The position numbers and the translations under genes were made by a program. The notes beneath the pieces are model-generated. The model worked only from the letters and a program-made list of their open reading frames with translations, ran no database searches and was not told the origin of the DNA. This document shows, in pieces, positions 1 to 8,863 of a stretch of DNA of 64,000 bases; within the stretch, counting starts at the first letter, position 1; each line of letters starts with the position of its first letter. The DNA lies in the NCBI RefSeq assembly GCF_014127485.1, contig NZ_CP059903.1:3780001-3844000 (forward strand), read 5' to 3'. The stretch is from Nocardioides dongkuii. Its GTDB lineage: Bacteria; Actinomycetota; Actinomycetes; Propionibacteriales; Nocardioidaceae.

Positions 1-97
1 CCACCTCGGGGACGATCGCGCGGACCAGGCCCCAGACCGACGGCGACGGGTGGAACAGGCTCAGCACCACCGCGACCCTCGATGACCCTTCAGTCAT
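1..97 (-). CDS. Glycosyltransferase family 2 protein, N-terminal fragment (cut by window edge)
   Basis: Only about 32 residues are visible. They begin MTEGSSRVAVVLSLFHPSP, which resembles the first beta strand of GT2 rhamnosyltransferase-type enzymes. The ATG at 97-95 overlaps the TGA of the upstream glycosyltransferase (92-90), so the two are translationally coupled. The assignment to GT2 is inferred from this short stretch and from the neighbouring exopolysaccharide genes. Confidence 0.5.
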   Translation of the reverse strand, partial: MTEGSSRVAVVLSLFHPSPSVWGLVRAIVPEV

Positions 98-995
98 GGC
101 GAAGCTCGCGACCCCGGTAGGAGGCAACGACCTCGTGCGCGGGCCGCCCGCGGCGGGCGGCGGCCGAAAGTGCGAGCCGCACCCCGAGCAGGTGAAACCG
201 CGTCCTTCGCCCGTCACGTCGCGCGACACTCTTCCCGACCCGCGCCAGCACGCGGACCCAGGATCCGGCCCGAGCCCGTCCTCCGATCAGCCGGCCCAGG
301 GCCACCACGCCGTACGTCGAGTAGCAGTCGACCCAGCCCGCTGCACGCTCATGGCTTGCCGAGAGCTCGTGGAAAGCGCGGGACTCCGGCACGGTCCTGA
401 ACCTGCGGCCCGCACGACGCACACGCAGTGCGAACTCGACGTCCTCCCAGTACATGAAGAACCGTTCGTCCAGGAGTCCGAGACGATGCAGAGCGTCTGC
501 TCGCAGCATCACACAGGCCCAGGTCAGGAAGTCCGGCTCGCAGACATCCGCCCCCTCGCGGGTGCCGAAGGTCCATGGCCGGAACTCCCCCCCGCGGACG
601 ATCGAACCGTCGGCGTTCTCGATCTCCGGCGCCACCATGTCAAGCGTGGGGTCAGCCATCAAGGCAGCGGACAGACCGGCCACATCCCCACCGCTGATCA
701 ACAGGTCGTTGTTCACGCACAGCACCAGGTCTGCCTGCCTCGCGGCATGCACGAGCCCCAGGTTCATGCCCGCCGAGAACCCGAGATTGACGGGACTGGT
801 CACCGACTGGACGAGAGGCGAGCCGAGCTCGGCCAGCTCAGGCACGAGATCACCGTCGGACTCGTTGTCAACCACCCAGATCGACGTCAGGTTCGCCACC
901 TCCAGCAGTCGACTCACACACGCGACCGTCCGCGGGACGTCGTGCCAGTTGAGCACGACGCAGGCGACCGTCGGTTCGGTCTCAAGGTCGCTCAC
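90..995 (-). CDS. Glycosyltransferase family 2 (WbbL/rhamnosyltransferase-like)
   Basis: Predicted cytoplasmic or membrane-associated transferase adding a sugar to a polysaccharide precursor, 301 aa. It opens TVACVVLNWHDVPRT (GT-A first strand), then CVNNDLL in the nucleotide-sugar region, and FFMYWEDVEFALRVRRAG, the acceptor-side signature of this subgroup. I start it at the GTG at 995. That codon overlaps the TGA of the O-antigen-ligase gene (GTGA), and the extra N-terminus available upstream in frame is low-complexity Arg-rich sequence unlike the family. Third gene from the right in a minus-strand sugar operon. Donor and acceptor cannot be told from sequence. Confidence 0.85.
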   Translation of the reverse strand: MSDLETEPTVACVVLNWHDVPRTVACVSRLLEVANLTSIWVVDNESDGDLVPELAELGSPLVQSVTSPVNLGFSAGMNLGLVHAARQADLVLCVNNDLLISGGDVAGLSAALMADPTLDMVAPEIENADGSIVRGGEFRPWTFGTREGADVCEPDFLTWACVMLRADALHRLGLLDERFFMYWEDVEFALRVRRAGRRFRTVPESRAFHELSASHERAAGWVDCYSTYGVVALGRLIGGRARAGSWVRVLARVGKSVARRDGRRTRFHLLGVRLALSAAARRGRPAHEVVASYRGRELRHD

Positions 996-2404
996 CGACT
1001 TGCCCGGCCGGTCGACAACGAGTCGACGTCGCCGTCGACCAGCTCCGCCTCGGCAGGATCGTGAGCGCTTGGCCCCGTCGGCCCCTTCAACACCATCTCC
1101 ACGAAGAACCAGAACAGGAAGACGAAGATGTGCCAACCGAAGACGTCGAAGGAGAGGAACATGCCCCACAGTGCGGCAAGTGCGAACCACTCGGGCCGGT
1201 TCCGCCGGAGGATCGTCACGCTCAGGAGCACCATGAAGATCGAAAGACCGAGGAGCCCGAGGTCGGCGAACGTCGTCACGACCTGATTGTCGATGCTCTG
1301 CAGGCCCTGGAGGTCGACGTAACCCTCCTCCTGGAGCTCACCCGCCGACGACGGCCCCGAACCGATCAGAACCTCGACTAGATCCCGGTTGAAGAGGTTG
1401 ACGAACGTCTCCCACGCCTGCAGCCGGAAGTCGAGCGAGAAACTCGATCGCTCTCGCGCGTTCTGGAGGGCGAAGGCGCCGAACCCGTAGACGACCACTG
1501 CGCCGACGGGGACAGCGAGGATCAGCGCCAGGGCGCGCCATAGTCGCCGGCCGACGCTGGCGGCGAAGATCGCCGCGAGCGCCAGGGCGATGAAGATCGT
1601 GGTGCGGGAGCCGCTCAGCAAGAGTCCGGCAGATAGCAAGGATACCGTCGCCCACCGGATCTCCCGCCGGGCAATCCCCTGGACGCGCAGGGCCAAGCAC
1701 AGACCCGCGAGCAGGAACAACGCAAACGGAATCGGATGCCCCAGCGTCCCGGACGACCGCGACCATCCCCCCGGGAGAATCAGGTTCGGCGAAGCCCCAT
1801 ACGCCGCGCGGCCGGCGCCCGTAGGGTCCGCGGCCGCGAAGGTGATCTGGACCCATCCGATGTCGAACACCTCAGCGCCGATGGCGATCGCGACCTGGAC
1901 AACACCGAGGAAGGCCACGGACTGCGCGACCTCCAGCCAGTCCGCACTCGACAGGGAAGCCGCGAGGCAGGCAGCTACCGCTCCGAGAGCCAGCATCACG
2001 GCAACCTGGATCATTTCGTCGCCCCCGCGACCGAAGAATTGCGAGAGGACCGTTCCTACAGTCAATGCCCCCAGAAAAGGAGCTGCAGCGACTCTGAAGT
2101 GCAGGCGGGCGCTCAGCACTGCGGTCAGGCTCGCACCCAGGACCACGACTAATACAGGGATGCGCAACTCCGCCGGAACCAGCACGCTATTGAGTATCGA
2201 GAGCAGAAGCACGTCGAGAACGACGCAGGTCACCAGGAGGGAATCGGGCCGAAGGAACACGTGCCCCACGTGCAGGATGATCACCACGCCCAGCGCCACC
2301 TGAGAGGGGAGCACGGCGAGAGCGATTATCGAGAGGATGAGGACGAAGAACAGTCCGAGGGGTGTCCTGCCGGGACGCGCTGCGGACGGGCGGGTCGACG
2401 GCAC
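992..2404 (-). CDS. O-antigen ligase / polymerase (Wzy_C) family membrane protein
   Basis: Polytopic inner-membrane protein of 470 aa with about 10-12 hydrophobic segments. Near the C-terminus, GSGPSSAGELQEEGY, a large periplasmic loop and the run SIDNQVVTTFADLGLLGL match O-antigen ligase/polymerase proteins that join lipid-linked sugar repeats. The start is placed at the GTG at 2404, preceded by a GAGGGG Shine-Dalgarno about 9 nt upstream; the longer open frame to 2659 has no membrane character. It is head-to-head with the Wzz-kinase gene and coupled to the downstream glycosyltransferase. Ligase versus polymerase cannot be decided here. Confidence 0.8.
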   Translation of the reverse strand: MPSTRPSAARPGRTPLGLFFVLILSIIALAVLPSQVALGVVIILHVGHVFLRPDSLLVTCVVLDVLLLSILNSVLVPAELRIPVLVVVLGASLTAVLSARLHFRVAAAPFLGALTVGTVLSQFFGRGGDEMIQVAVMLALGAVAACLAASLSSADWLEVAQSVAFLGVVQVAIAIGAEVFDIGWVQITFAAADPTGAGRAAYGASPNLILPGGWSRSSGTLGHPIPFALFLLAGLCLALRVQGIARREIRWATVSLLSAGLLLSGSRTTIFIALALAAIFAASVGRRLWRALALILAVPVGAVVVYGFGAFALQNARERSSFSLDFRLQAWETFVNLFNRDLVEVLIGSGPSSAGELQEEGYVDLQGLQSIDNQVVTTFADLGLLGLSIFMVLLSVTILRRNRPEWFALAALWGMFLSFDVFGWHIFVFLFWFFVEMVLKGPTGPSAHDPAEAELVDGDVDSLSTGRASR

Positions 2405-2736
2405 GTGGCCTTTCCCCTCATGTTCACGGTCAACAGACAAAGCACCGAGACCCTCGAGCGCAACGTTGACCTGCCGCCGAGGACTCCGAGAGGATACCTG
2501 AACTCCCGCGGCGAGCGACGAAAACCCTCGGGCGACACAGCATCCCGAACTAGACGCGGACGTCGAAAAGCAACTGCGCCCAGTCTCATACCCTAGAATT
2601 CCGTGCTGTTGTCCAAGCGGTGGCAGGAGTTTCGTTTTCCTAGCGGAATCCGCCGCCACTCAGGCCTCTTCACACTTGGCGAGCACTGATCGTCCATGCG
2701 TCTAGCGCGCGTACTGAAGATTGATTGGAGACATCC
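2405..2736. promoter_or_regulatory. Divergent promoter region between polysaccharide genes
   Basis: About 330 nt separate the divergently read O-antigen-ligase gene and the Wzz/tyrosine-kinase gene. It holds no convincing reading frame. It is less GC-rich than the flanks, with several A/T-rich stretches around 2570-2640, and must contain promoters for both directions. I could not identify a specific operator. Confidence 0.5.
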
Positions 2737-4146
2737 GTGGACGTGCGGGACTACGCACGCATCATCGGGCGGCGTTGGGCGCTGATCCTCGTTTTCGTAC
2801 TCGTGGCCGTCGGGCTCTCGGCTGCGTACTCGGTCACCGCGACACCCCAGTACGAATCCGTGGCCCGACTGTTCGTGTCGACATCACAAGCCAACACCGC
2901 CGAAGCCTACGAAGGCAGCCTGCTCTCGGATCAGCGGGCCCTTTCGTATGCCGAGCTCACCAAGAGCCGCGACCTGGCCCAGACGGTCATCACCGACCTC
3001 GATCTCGCACTGTCGCCTGAAGAGCTTGTCGGACGCGTTCAGGCTGAAGTCTTGCCCGAGACGGTCAACATGGTCATCAGCATCACGGACCCGGATCCCG
3101 ACCAGGCCCGCGCACTCACGCAGGCGTATGCGGACGGGCTGACGGACCTGGTCGCCAACCTTGAGACGCCCCCGGGCGAGAAGGTTCCGCCGATCAAGCT
3201 GACAGTCATCGACAATGCCTCAGAACCCGCCGGACCGGTCTCGCCTGACCCGGTGCGCAACGCTCTCTTTGCGGCCTTCATCGGGCTGATCCTCGGCATC
3301 GCCGCCGCCATCATCCGCGAGCTGAGCGACACGACCGTGAAGACACTGGAGGACCTCAGCGTCGTCGGGGCCCCGTTGCTGGCCAGCATCGCCTTCGACA
3401 GTTCCACGAAGAAGATTCCACTGATCACCGAGCTGGGGTCTCACACGCCGCGAGTCGAAGCCTTCCGGGTCCTGCGCACCAACTTGCAGTTCGTCGACGT
3501 GGACCGGGAGGACAAGGTCTTCGTTGTCTCCTCCGCTGTCCCCAGCGAGGGCAAGACCTCCACCTCGATCAACCTCGCACTGGCCATCGCTCAAGCCGGT
3601 CAGCGCACCCTCCTCATTGAGGGGGATCTGCGTCGCCCCCGCGCCAGCCGGCAGTTCAACCTGGACAACGCGATCGGGGTGACCACTGTCCTCCTCGGCC
3701 AGGTGACTCTTGACGACGCCACCCAGACAGTCCAAGGAAGCGAGCTCCGCGTGCTTGCCAGCGGCTCGATCCCGCCTAATCCCGCAGAGCTGATCCAGTC
3801 GAACGCCATGACAGAACTTCTGAACGAGGCACGTCGGAAGTACGACGTCGTGATCATCGACGCCCCGCCGCTGCTCCCGGTGACGGATGCAGCCCTTTTC
3901 GCTGCGCAGTCCGACGGCGCACTAGTCGTGGTTCGCTACGGAAAGACGACCAAGGAGCAGCTCTCCCAGTTGGTCGATCGCCTGAAGCAGGTCGACGCGG
4001 CGCCGGTCGGAGTGGTGATGAACATGGTCCCACCGCGAAGCGACCGCGCAGGCTACGGCTACGGCTACGGCTACGCGCCCGACTCGGCGACGGTCACTGC
4101 CGAAGCGGCGGAGCCAGAGAAGGTACTCGGCGCTCGACGCCGCTGA
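2737..4146 (+). CDS. Polysaccharide co-polymerase fused to BY-type tyrosine kinase (Wzz-CpsD type)
   Basis: 469 aa. An N-terminal Wzz domain has a membrane segment (residues about 13-37) and a second one near 170-190. It is followed by a cytoplasmic P-loop kinase: Walker A PSEGKTS at about 269-275, Walker A' LLIEGDLRRPR, Walker B VVIIDAPPLL at about 371-380. The tail carries alternating tyrosines (GYGYGYGY), the autophosphorylation cluster typical of BY-kinases. Such proteins set chain length and regulate export of exopolysaccharide. I start at GTG 2737 because TTGGAG lies 6 nt upstream; a TTG at 2725 is possible. It is convergent with the DUF4012 gene. Confidence 0.9.
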   Translation: MDVRDYARIIGRRWALILVFVLVAVGLSAAYSVTATPQYESVARLFVSTSQANTAEAYEGSLLSDQRALSYAELTKSRDLAQTVITDLDLALSPEELVGRVQAEVLPETVNMVISITDPDPDQARALTQAYADGLTDLVANLETPPGEKVPPIKLTVIDNASEPAGPVSPDPVRNALFAAFIGLILGIAAAIIRELSDTTVKTLEDLSVVGAPLLASIAFDSSTKKIPLITELGSHTPRVEAFRVLRTNLQFVDVDREDKVFVVSSAVPSEGKTSTSINLALAIAQAGQRTLLIEGDLRRPRASRQFNLDNAIGVTTVLLGQVTLDDATQTVQGSELRVLASGSIPPNPAELIQSNAMTELLNEARRKYDVVIIDAPPLLPVTDAALFAAQSDGALVVVRYGKTTKEQLSQLVDRLKQVDAAPVGVVMNMVPPRSDRAGYGYGYGYAPDSATVTAEAAEPEKVLGARRR

Positions 4147-4231
4147 TCACCTACTGCACGCGGGCCGGCCCACCAGTCAGGGGCTGGGATCGCGTCCACC
4201 TGCGTAATGCCGGACTGCGACGGTCCGCCGC

Positions 4232-4265
4232 GTGGGCGCCCCTTGCCGGAGCAAGGGGCGCCCAC
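4232..4265. terminator. Perfect bidirectional hairpin terminator
   Basis: A 15-bp perfect stem (4232-4246 with 4251-4265) and 4-nt loop CGGA lie between two convergent genes, followed on the plus strand by CTTTCC. It can serve the kinase gene and the opposing DUF4012 gene. Confidence 0.75.
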
Positions 4266-4326
4266 CTTTCCGGGAACTCGTGCACTCCGCAGATGCGTCC
4301 TGACCTACTCGTCGTCTGACAACGCG

Positions 4327-6072
4327 TCAGGAGCACGCGGATTCCGTAGTCGACGAACGCGTGCCTTCGCTGACGCTAGGCGTTACCCGTACGGACGTGT
4401 CGCCGGTCTGGCCAGGACCTGAAGTCATTCGCCAGTCGAGGTTCAGCGCCTGGCCAGGTCCGAGCTGGAGGAATACCTGTTCCACCAGGCGTCCTTCCTG
4501 GTCAACAACGTCCGGATCCAGCCTCTTGGCGTTCAGCCTGAAGTCCGAGAGTGAGCCCCCCGCCGGGGAGTAGATACGGACGGTCACGAACTGGGTCCCG
4601 GGCTCGGCACCGAACAGCCCTCCCCCCGTCACGTAGTCGGGGAGTGCTGCAGACTCAGGGGGGGCGGTCGATTCCAGACGCACACTGCCGGCGTAGCCCT
4701 GCACGTCATCCTTGCAGTAGGTCGGCCGCACCCGGACGTCGTACCGGAGGAAGTACGACATCTTGGCACCAGTTGCGTCGTTCAGGGTGACGTCTACCTG
4801 GGGTTGTGTGCTAACCGCCGCGAAGGCCTCCCCGGCGAGCTGCGTGCCTGCGATCTCCTGCTGCTCCGTCGGGTCAAAAGAGTGCACCAGCACTCGACCC
4901 TCTTCGGCACCCCGCGCCAGCTCCTGCAGTAGCGCCTGCGGATCCGGGATCCCGGTGGACACCTGGTCGAAGGTCCGCCGGGCCACCCGACGGAAGAACA
5001 CGTCCTGGTCGGCCGGGTCCTCGTAGCGCAGGTACACCTCGTGAAGCAGCTCCCGGACAGCGTTGTCCGAGGTGATGGCGGTGTCTCCCACCTGGACCGG
5101 ACCAGTCGCGGCCAAGATGTAGGAGAGGGCGACCGTGTCGAGGGTCAGGACACCGTCGATGTCCTCGGGGTAGACCTGCTCCCAGCGCGTCGCCATCAAG
5201 GCCGCCACGCGCGGGAAGTCGGGGGTCAGGTTGGCGTTGAGGAAGAAGGTGCCGACCAGGTCCTGGTAGAGGGTTCGCTCTGCGTCCGAGAGCGGCAGGA
5301 CCGGCCGCGGAGCGTTGGCAAACGAGTTCGCCGCGACCTGTCGCGTCAGTTCGATCTTGCCGTCCTCAGTACGGAGGAGCGCTACTGCGCCGGGCAGGCC
5401 GCCGGTCGCCCGGATTTCCGCATTGTTCTGGAAGACCAGCAGGTAGTTGCGCTCCTCGTCGTCCCCCAGCATCGACGGGAGCACCTCGAGGGCGGTGGAT
5501 GCGGACGACAGCGTGCTCCGTGCATCGCGAAGCGTGGTGGCCAGTTCGCGGTACTTGGTGCGCAACCGCATCACGAAGTCGACAGGGTCCTCGCTGTTGA
5601 GGCCGGCGACCGCCGCGTCCAGTGCGGTGGCTGCCTGCTCGACCGGCGTCTGCAGGTCACGGATGGCCTCGATCGAGACCGCCCCATCCTGGGGGGTGAT
5701 CCGGTCCAGGTCCGCCGACACCGTCACCAGCGGCTGCGCTCCATCGATCGCCAGGTCGTGAACGACCTCGCTGACGACACGGACACCACGAGCGTCGTCG
5801 CCGACCCACGGCAACTTCGTCAACACTGACCAGGTCAGCCCGGAGGTGCGCTCGTCGGCCGAGCCGCTGTGCTCCTCGAGCTCCTCGAGCGACGCATTCA
5901 TCGCGTCGACATCGCTGGCCTCTGCAGCCGAGCGCAGCTGCTCGACGTCGTCAACCGAACTGGTCAGGTCCTCGTTGACGTGCCACACCACCCAAGCGAC
6001 CCAGGCTCCTAGGACGAGCAGCAGCACAAGAAGAAGGAAAGGAATGAGCCGCCGGAGCCGCCAGGAAGTCAT
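4327..6072 (-). CDS. DUF4012 domain-containing protein
   Basis: 581 aa with a single N-terminal membrane anchor (residues about 9-30) followed by an extracytoplasmic domain. The segment YLLVFQNNAEIRATGG is the hallmark of the DUF4012 family, which recurs in actinobacterial exopolysaccharide and cell-envelope clusters. The first 150 residues after the anchor are predicted mostly helical. No catalytic motif is recognisable and the biochemical role is unknown. It is convergent with the Wzz-kinase gene, supporting a part in the same polysaccharide pathway. The ATG at 6072 begins directly before the membrane anchor, so the start looks right. Confidence 0.85.
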   Translation of the reverse strand: MTSWRLRRLIPFLLLVLLLVLGAWVAWVVWHVNEDLTSSVDDVEQLRSAAEASDVDAMNASLEELEEHSGSADERTSGLTWSVLTKLPWVGDDARGVRVVSEVVHDLAIDGAQPLVTVSADLDRITPQDGAVSIEAIRDLQTPVEQAATALDAAVAGLNSEDPVDFVMRLRTKYRELATTLRDARSTLSSASTALEVLPSMLGDDEERNYLLVFQNNAEIRATGGLPGAVALLRTEDGKIELTRQVAANSFANAPRPVLPLSDAERTLYQDLVGTFFLNANLTPDFPRVAALMATRWEQVYPEDIDGVLTLDTVALSYILAATGPVQVGDTAITSDNAVRELLHEVYLRYEDPADQDVFFRRVARRTFDQVSTGIPDPQALLQELARGAEEGRVLVHSFDPTEQQEIAGTQLAGEAFAAVSTQPQVDVTLNDATGAKMSYFLRYDVRVRPTYCKDDVQGYAGSVRLESTAPPESAALPDYVTGGGLFGAEPGTQFVTVRIYSPAGGSLSDFRLNAKRLDPDVVDQEGRLVEQVFLQLGPGQALNLDWRMTSGPGQTGDTSVRVTPSVSEGTRSSTTESACS

Positions 6073-6142
6073 GCCTCGACCCTATCGAGCAATCGCGGCG
6101 CCCGGCCGCGGAGACAGGCAAGTCCTACGTCACTAAATGCCG

Positions 6143-6175
6143 CGAGGGCCCTGCAGCAGCGCTGCAGGGCCCTCG
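6143..6175 (-). terminator. Hairpin terminator downstream of secreted-protein gene
   Basis: A 15-bp perfect stem (6143-6157 with 6161-6175) with a 3-nt loop sits 22 nt past the stop of the gene ending at 6197, followed on the minus strand by GCGGCATTT. It would insulate the DUF4012 gene from readthrough. Confidence 0.7.
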
Positions 6176-6196
6176 TGGTTAACGTTGTGAACGCGG

Positions 6197-6613
6197 TCAG
6201 CGCTTCTTCTTGACCGCGATCTTGGACTTCGCCACCGAGTTCTCGAAACCCTTGGCACCCTTGAACGTCACGGTCACCTTGTAGATGCCGGCCTTCTTGA
6301 GCTTGCCGAGCTTGAACGTGATGGTCTTGCCGTCGAAGGACGCCTTGATGGTGCGCGTGAAACCGCCCGGGCCCTTGATCGTGATCGTGACCTTGCCGCG
6401 CACCTTGATGTTGCCCGCGCCCTTGGCCTTGACGTTGACCTTGAACTTGGCGGGCTTGCCCTGCTTGACGACCTTGTCGCCGGTAACGGGCTTGGTCGGG
6501 ATGCAGTTGTAGTCGGACTTGCTGCAGCCAGCAGCGGCCGGAGCGGAGGAGACGGCGACAAGGCCGGCCGTGGTCAGGATGGCCGCGAACAGCGCGACGA
6601 TAAGCTTCTTCAT
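6197..6613 (-). CDS. Small secreted Lys/Gly-rich Ig-like protein
   Basis: 138 aa. A Sec signal peptide (MKKLIVALFAAILTTAG, then SSAPAAAG with a likely AxA cleavage near residue 28) is followed by CSKSDYNC, two cysteines that could form a disulfide. The body is made of alternating beta-strand-like Lys-rich segments (KVTITIKGPGG, KASFDGKTITFKLGKLKKAG), resembling a bacterial Ig-like or FN3-type fold, and it ends in AVKKKR. The ATG at 6613 has GGGAG about 10 nt upstream. The strongly basic mature chain suggests binding to anionic cell-wall polymers or the neighbouring polysaccharide, which is inference. Exact family not recognised. Confidence 0.7.
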   Translation of the reverse strand: MKKLIVALFAAILTTAGLVAVSSAPAAAGCSKSDYNCIPTKPVTGDKVVKQGKPAKFKVNVKAKGAGNIKVRGKVTITIKGPGGFTRTIKASFDGKTITFKLGKLKKAGIYKVTVTFKGAKGFENSVAKSKIAVKKKR

Positions 6614-6832
6614 GGTGTCAGACTCCCGTGCGGGCACTGGAGTGTGTGCCCATAGTTGTGGCGTGTATGGAGAAGCAAAGCACACGCTTGGCTGATATGC
6701 ACATCGAATCCGCCATTCGGATGTGCGACGAGCGCAATTCACCTAATTAGGCGCCTCAGGAAACCCTGCTGTTACGTGATCCTTCGTCCCTCTGCAAGCA
6801 AACTACAAATCGCATCGCGGAGGGTGTTGTCT

Positions 6833-7264
6833 ATGCGTGCGATTGTTCAGCGGGTTCTGGAGGCGTCGGTAAACGTCATGGGGGAAGTGGTGGGGTCCGT
6901 CGATGACCCCGGACTCCTGGTCCTTCTCGGGGTGGCCCACGACGACGGACCCGGGGACGTCGCCTGGATGGCGCGGAAGATCTGGCAGTTGCGGATCCTC
7001 CGGGACGAGCACTCGGCGTCGGACGTCGGCGCTCCCATCCTGGTCGTCAGCCAGTTCACGCTGTACGGCGACACCCGCAAGGGCCGGCGCCCGACGTGGC
7101 AGGCGGCGGCTCCGGGCGAGGTGAGCGAGCCCCTGTACGACGCGTTCTGTGCGGAGCTCGAACGGCTCGGCGCACACGTCGAGCGTGGGCGCTTCGGCGC
7201 GGACATGCAGGTGCTGTCCGTCAACGACGGGCCGGTCACCCTGTTGCTCGAGAGCCCGCGCTGA
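6833..7264 (+). CDS. dtd: D-aminoacyl-tRNA deacylase (DTD)
   Basis: 143 aa, the usual DTD length. It hydrolyses D-amino acids wrongly attached to tRNA, acting as a cytoplasmic dimer. Both active-site signatures are present: [15 protein letters not shown] in the middle and [10 protein letters not shown] with the Gly-cisPro pair at the C-terminus. The start [13 protein letters not shown] is canonical and the ATG at 6833 has GGAGG 9 nt upstream; the longer open frame back to 6656 is non-coding leader. Monocistronic, divergent from the secreted-protein gene. Confidence 0.96.
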   Translation: MRAIVQRVLEASVNVMGEVVGSVDDPGLLVLLGVAHDDGPGDVAWMARKIWQLRILRDEHSASDVGAPILVVSQFTLYGDTRKGRRPTWQAAAPGEVSEPLYDAFCAELERLGAHVERGRFGADMQVLSVNDGPVTLLLESPR

Positions 7265-7267
7265 GGA

Positions 7268-7408
7268 CTAGTACATGACCAGCGCTCTCACGACCAGCAC
7301 GGCAGTGAACAGTGCCAGTGCCGACAGACCGATCCATTGGATCGCCCGCTTCCGCCGCTGGTCGACCACCGGACTCGAAGAACGGCTTCGCTTGCGCCTG
7401 GAAATCAT
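7268..7408 (-). CDS. Small single-pass membrane protein, 46 aa
   Basis: A 46-residue frame begins MISRRKRSRSSSPV with nine basic residues in the first 24, then has one hydrophobic helix (WIGLSALALFTAVLVVRAL) and ends VMY. The ATG at 7408 is preceded by GGGGAGGGG at good spacing, the main reason I call it a gene. Positive-inside topology would put the N-terminus in the cytoplasm. It ends 4 nt from the stop of dtd, tail to tail. Function unknown. Confidence 0.6.
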   Translation of the reverse strand: MISRRKRSRSSSPVVDQRRKRAIQWIGLSALALFTAVLVVRALVMY

Positions 7409-7506
7409 GGGCCCCTCCCCTTGACGTTCAAATCGTCGCAGAGACAGGTTTCCAGGAAGGACTTCCGACGGGTGGTCTAGGGAACTTTCTTCGTCACGCT
7501 CTGCTC

Positions 7507-7541
7507 GACGAACGCCGCCCGGAAGCCGGACGGCGTTCGTC
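7507..7541 (-). terminator. Hairpin terminator after the sulfurtransferase operon
   Basis: An 11-bp stem (7507-7517 with 7531-7541) is extended by an inner 4-bp CCGG stem across one mismatch. It lies about 130 nt beyond the stop of sseC and just upstream of the 46-aa gene. Confidence 0.6.
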
Positions 7542-7610
7542 GTCTACTGCTGTCTCGTTGTCTGCCGCCACGTCGAGGACCGTGCCTCCGAACGAGGCCG
7601 ACGGTTGAGG

Positions 7611-7667
7611 CACCGGGTTTCGACACGTTCAGGCGCTGCGCGCGCCTTCACCGCTCGACCACCGGCG
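7611..7667. repeat. Dispersed palindromic repeat, single arm (long type)
   Basis: The unit runs from CACCGGGTTTCGACACG to CTCGACCACCGGCGG and contains an internal palindrome (GGCGC...GCGCC). The same arm occurs at 60630-60680 and 60765-60819. It lies just 3' of sseC, 4 nt from the stop codon. Confidence 0.75.
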
Positions 7668-7671
7668 GCGG

Positions 7672-7968
7672 TCAGAGGGCGATGCTGACCTCGGCGACGG
7701 AGCCGATGGCGGCGTTCACCTTGCGGTCGACCGGGTCCGCCTTCGGGGCGAGGGTGCGAAGCGTCCACTCCCCCTCGCCGGCGAAAAAGCGGAAGTGACC
7801 GGTCGCCGAGGTCGGGACCTCGGCGGTGAACTCACCGGTGCGGTCGAGCAGGCGCACGTAGGCGTTGCCGACCGGCTCCTCGCCGCGCAGGACCTGCCCC
7901 TGGATAACGGCCTCCTTCGCGACGTTCACGCCGTCGAGGGAGAGGCCGCCCTCCTTCGCCCCGCACAT
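7672..7968 (-). CDS. sseC: DUF1416 protein (SseC-like)
   Basis: 98 aa, starting MCGAKEGGLSLDGVNVAKE. It has the carboxypeptidase-regulatory-like beta fold of DUF1416 (VIQGQVLRGEEPVGNAYVRLLD). In mycobacteria the same protein (SseC) is encoded directly after the CysA-type thiosulfate sulfurtransferase, exactly as here. Its ATG overlaps the sulfurtransferase stop (TGATG), so the two are coupled and probably made in equal amounts. Likely role in sulfur transfer, unproven. The Cys at position 2 is conserved in the family as I know it. Confidence 0.88.
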   Translation of the reverse strand: MCGAKEGGLSLDGVNVAKEAVIQGQVLRGEEPVGNAYVRLLDRTGEFTAEVPTSATGHFRFFAGEGEWTLRTLAPKADPVDRKVNAAIGSVAEVSIAL

Positions 7969-8816
7969 CAGGCGGTCCCGGGCTCGTCGCCGACGGCGAC
8001 CGGCACGCCCACGAGGGAGCCGTACTCGGTCCAGGAGCCGTCGTAGTTCTTCACGTTCTCGTGGCCGAGGAGCTCCTTGAGCACGAACCAGGTGTGCGAG
8101 GAGCGCTCGCCGATCCGGCACAGCGCGATGGTCTCCTTGGAGTCGTCCAGGCCGGCGTCGGCGTACAGCTTGCGCAGCTCGTCGTCGGACTTGAAGGTGC
8201 CGTCGTCGTTGGCCGCCTTGCTCCACGGCACGTTGATCGAGGTCGGCACGTGGCCGGCGCGCTGGGCCTGCTCCTGCGGGAGGTGGGCCGGGGCCATCAG
8301 GCGGCCGGCGTACTCGTCGGGGCTGCGCACGTCGACGAGGTTCTTCACCCCGATCGCGGCGACCGTGTCGTCGCGGAAGGCGCGGATCGACAGGTCGGGC
8401 TCCTGGGCCGTGTACGACGCGGCCGGGCGCTCGGTGGCGTCGGCGGTGAGCTCGCGGGAGTCGAGCTCCCACTTCTTGCGGCCGCCGTCCATGAGCTTGA
8501 CGTCCTGGTGGCCGTAGAGCTTGAAGTACCAGAAGGCGTAGGCGGCGAACCAGTTGTTGTTGCCGCCGTAGAGCACCACGGTGTTGTCGTTGGAGACGCC
8601 GCGCTCGGAGAGGAGCGCCGAGAACTGGTCCTTGCTGACGAAGTCACGGCGGACCTGGTCCTGGAGGTCGGTCGTCCAGTCCAGCTTGATGGCGCCACGG
8701 ATGTGGCCCTTGTCGTACGCCGTGGTGTCCTCGTCGACCTCGATCAGGACGATGTTGTCGTCGCCGAGGTGGTCCTCCACCCACTGGGTGGAGACGAGGG
8801 AGTTCTCGCGGGTCAT
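7968..8816 (-). CDS. cysA: Thiosulfate sulfurtransferase (rhodanese), CysA-like
   Basis: 282 aa with two rhodanese domains. The C-terminal one is catalytic: the active-site loop CRIGERSS has its Cys at about 233. Long stretches (VVLYGGNNNWFAAYAFWYFK, LMDGGRKKWEL, NVKNYDGSWTEYGSLVG) match the mycobacterial CysA2/CysA3 enzymes closely. It transfers sulfane sulfur from thiosulfate to an acceptor in the cytoplasm. It sits in the order thioredoxin, DUF4395, sulfurtransferase, SseC. A reductant in the same operon fits a persulfide-recycling role, though that is inference. Confidence 0.94.
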   Translation of the reverse strand: MTRENSLVSTQWVEDHLGDDNIVLIEVDEDTTAYDKGHIRGAIKLDWTTDLQDQVRRDFVSKDQFSALLSERGVSNDNTVVLYGGNNNWFAAYAFWYFKLYGHQDVKLMDGGRKKWELDSRELTADATERPAASYTAQEPDLSIRAFRDDTVAAIGVKNLVDVRSPDEYAGRLMAPAHLPQEQAQRAGHVPTSINVPWSKAANDDGTFKSDDELRKLYADAGLDDSKETIALCRIGERSSHTWFVLKELLGHENVKNYDGSWTEYGSLVGVPVAVGDEPGTA

Positions 8817-8863
8817 GTTTCTACCTTTCTGTTGCGTCGTGGGACGCGGGGATCGTGGTGGGG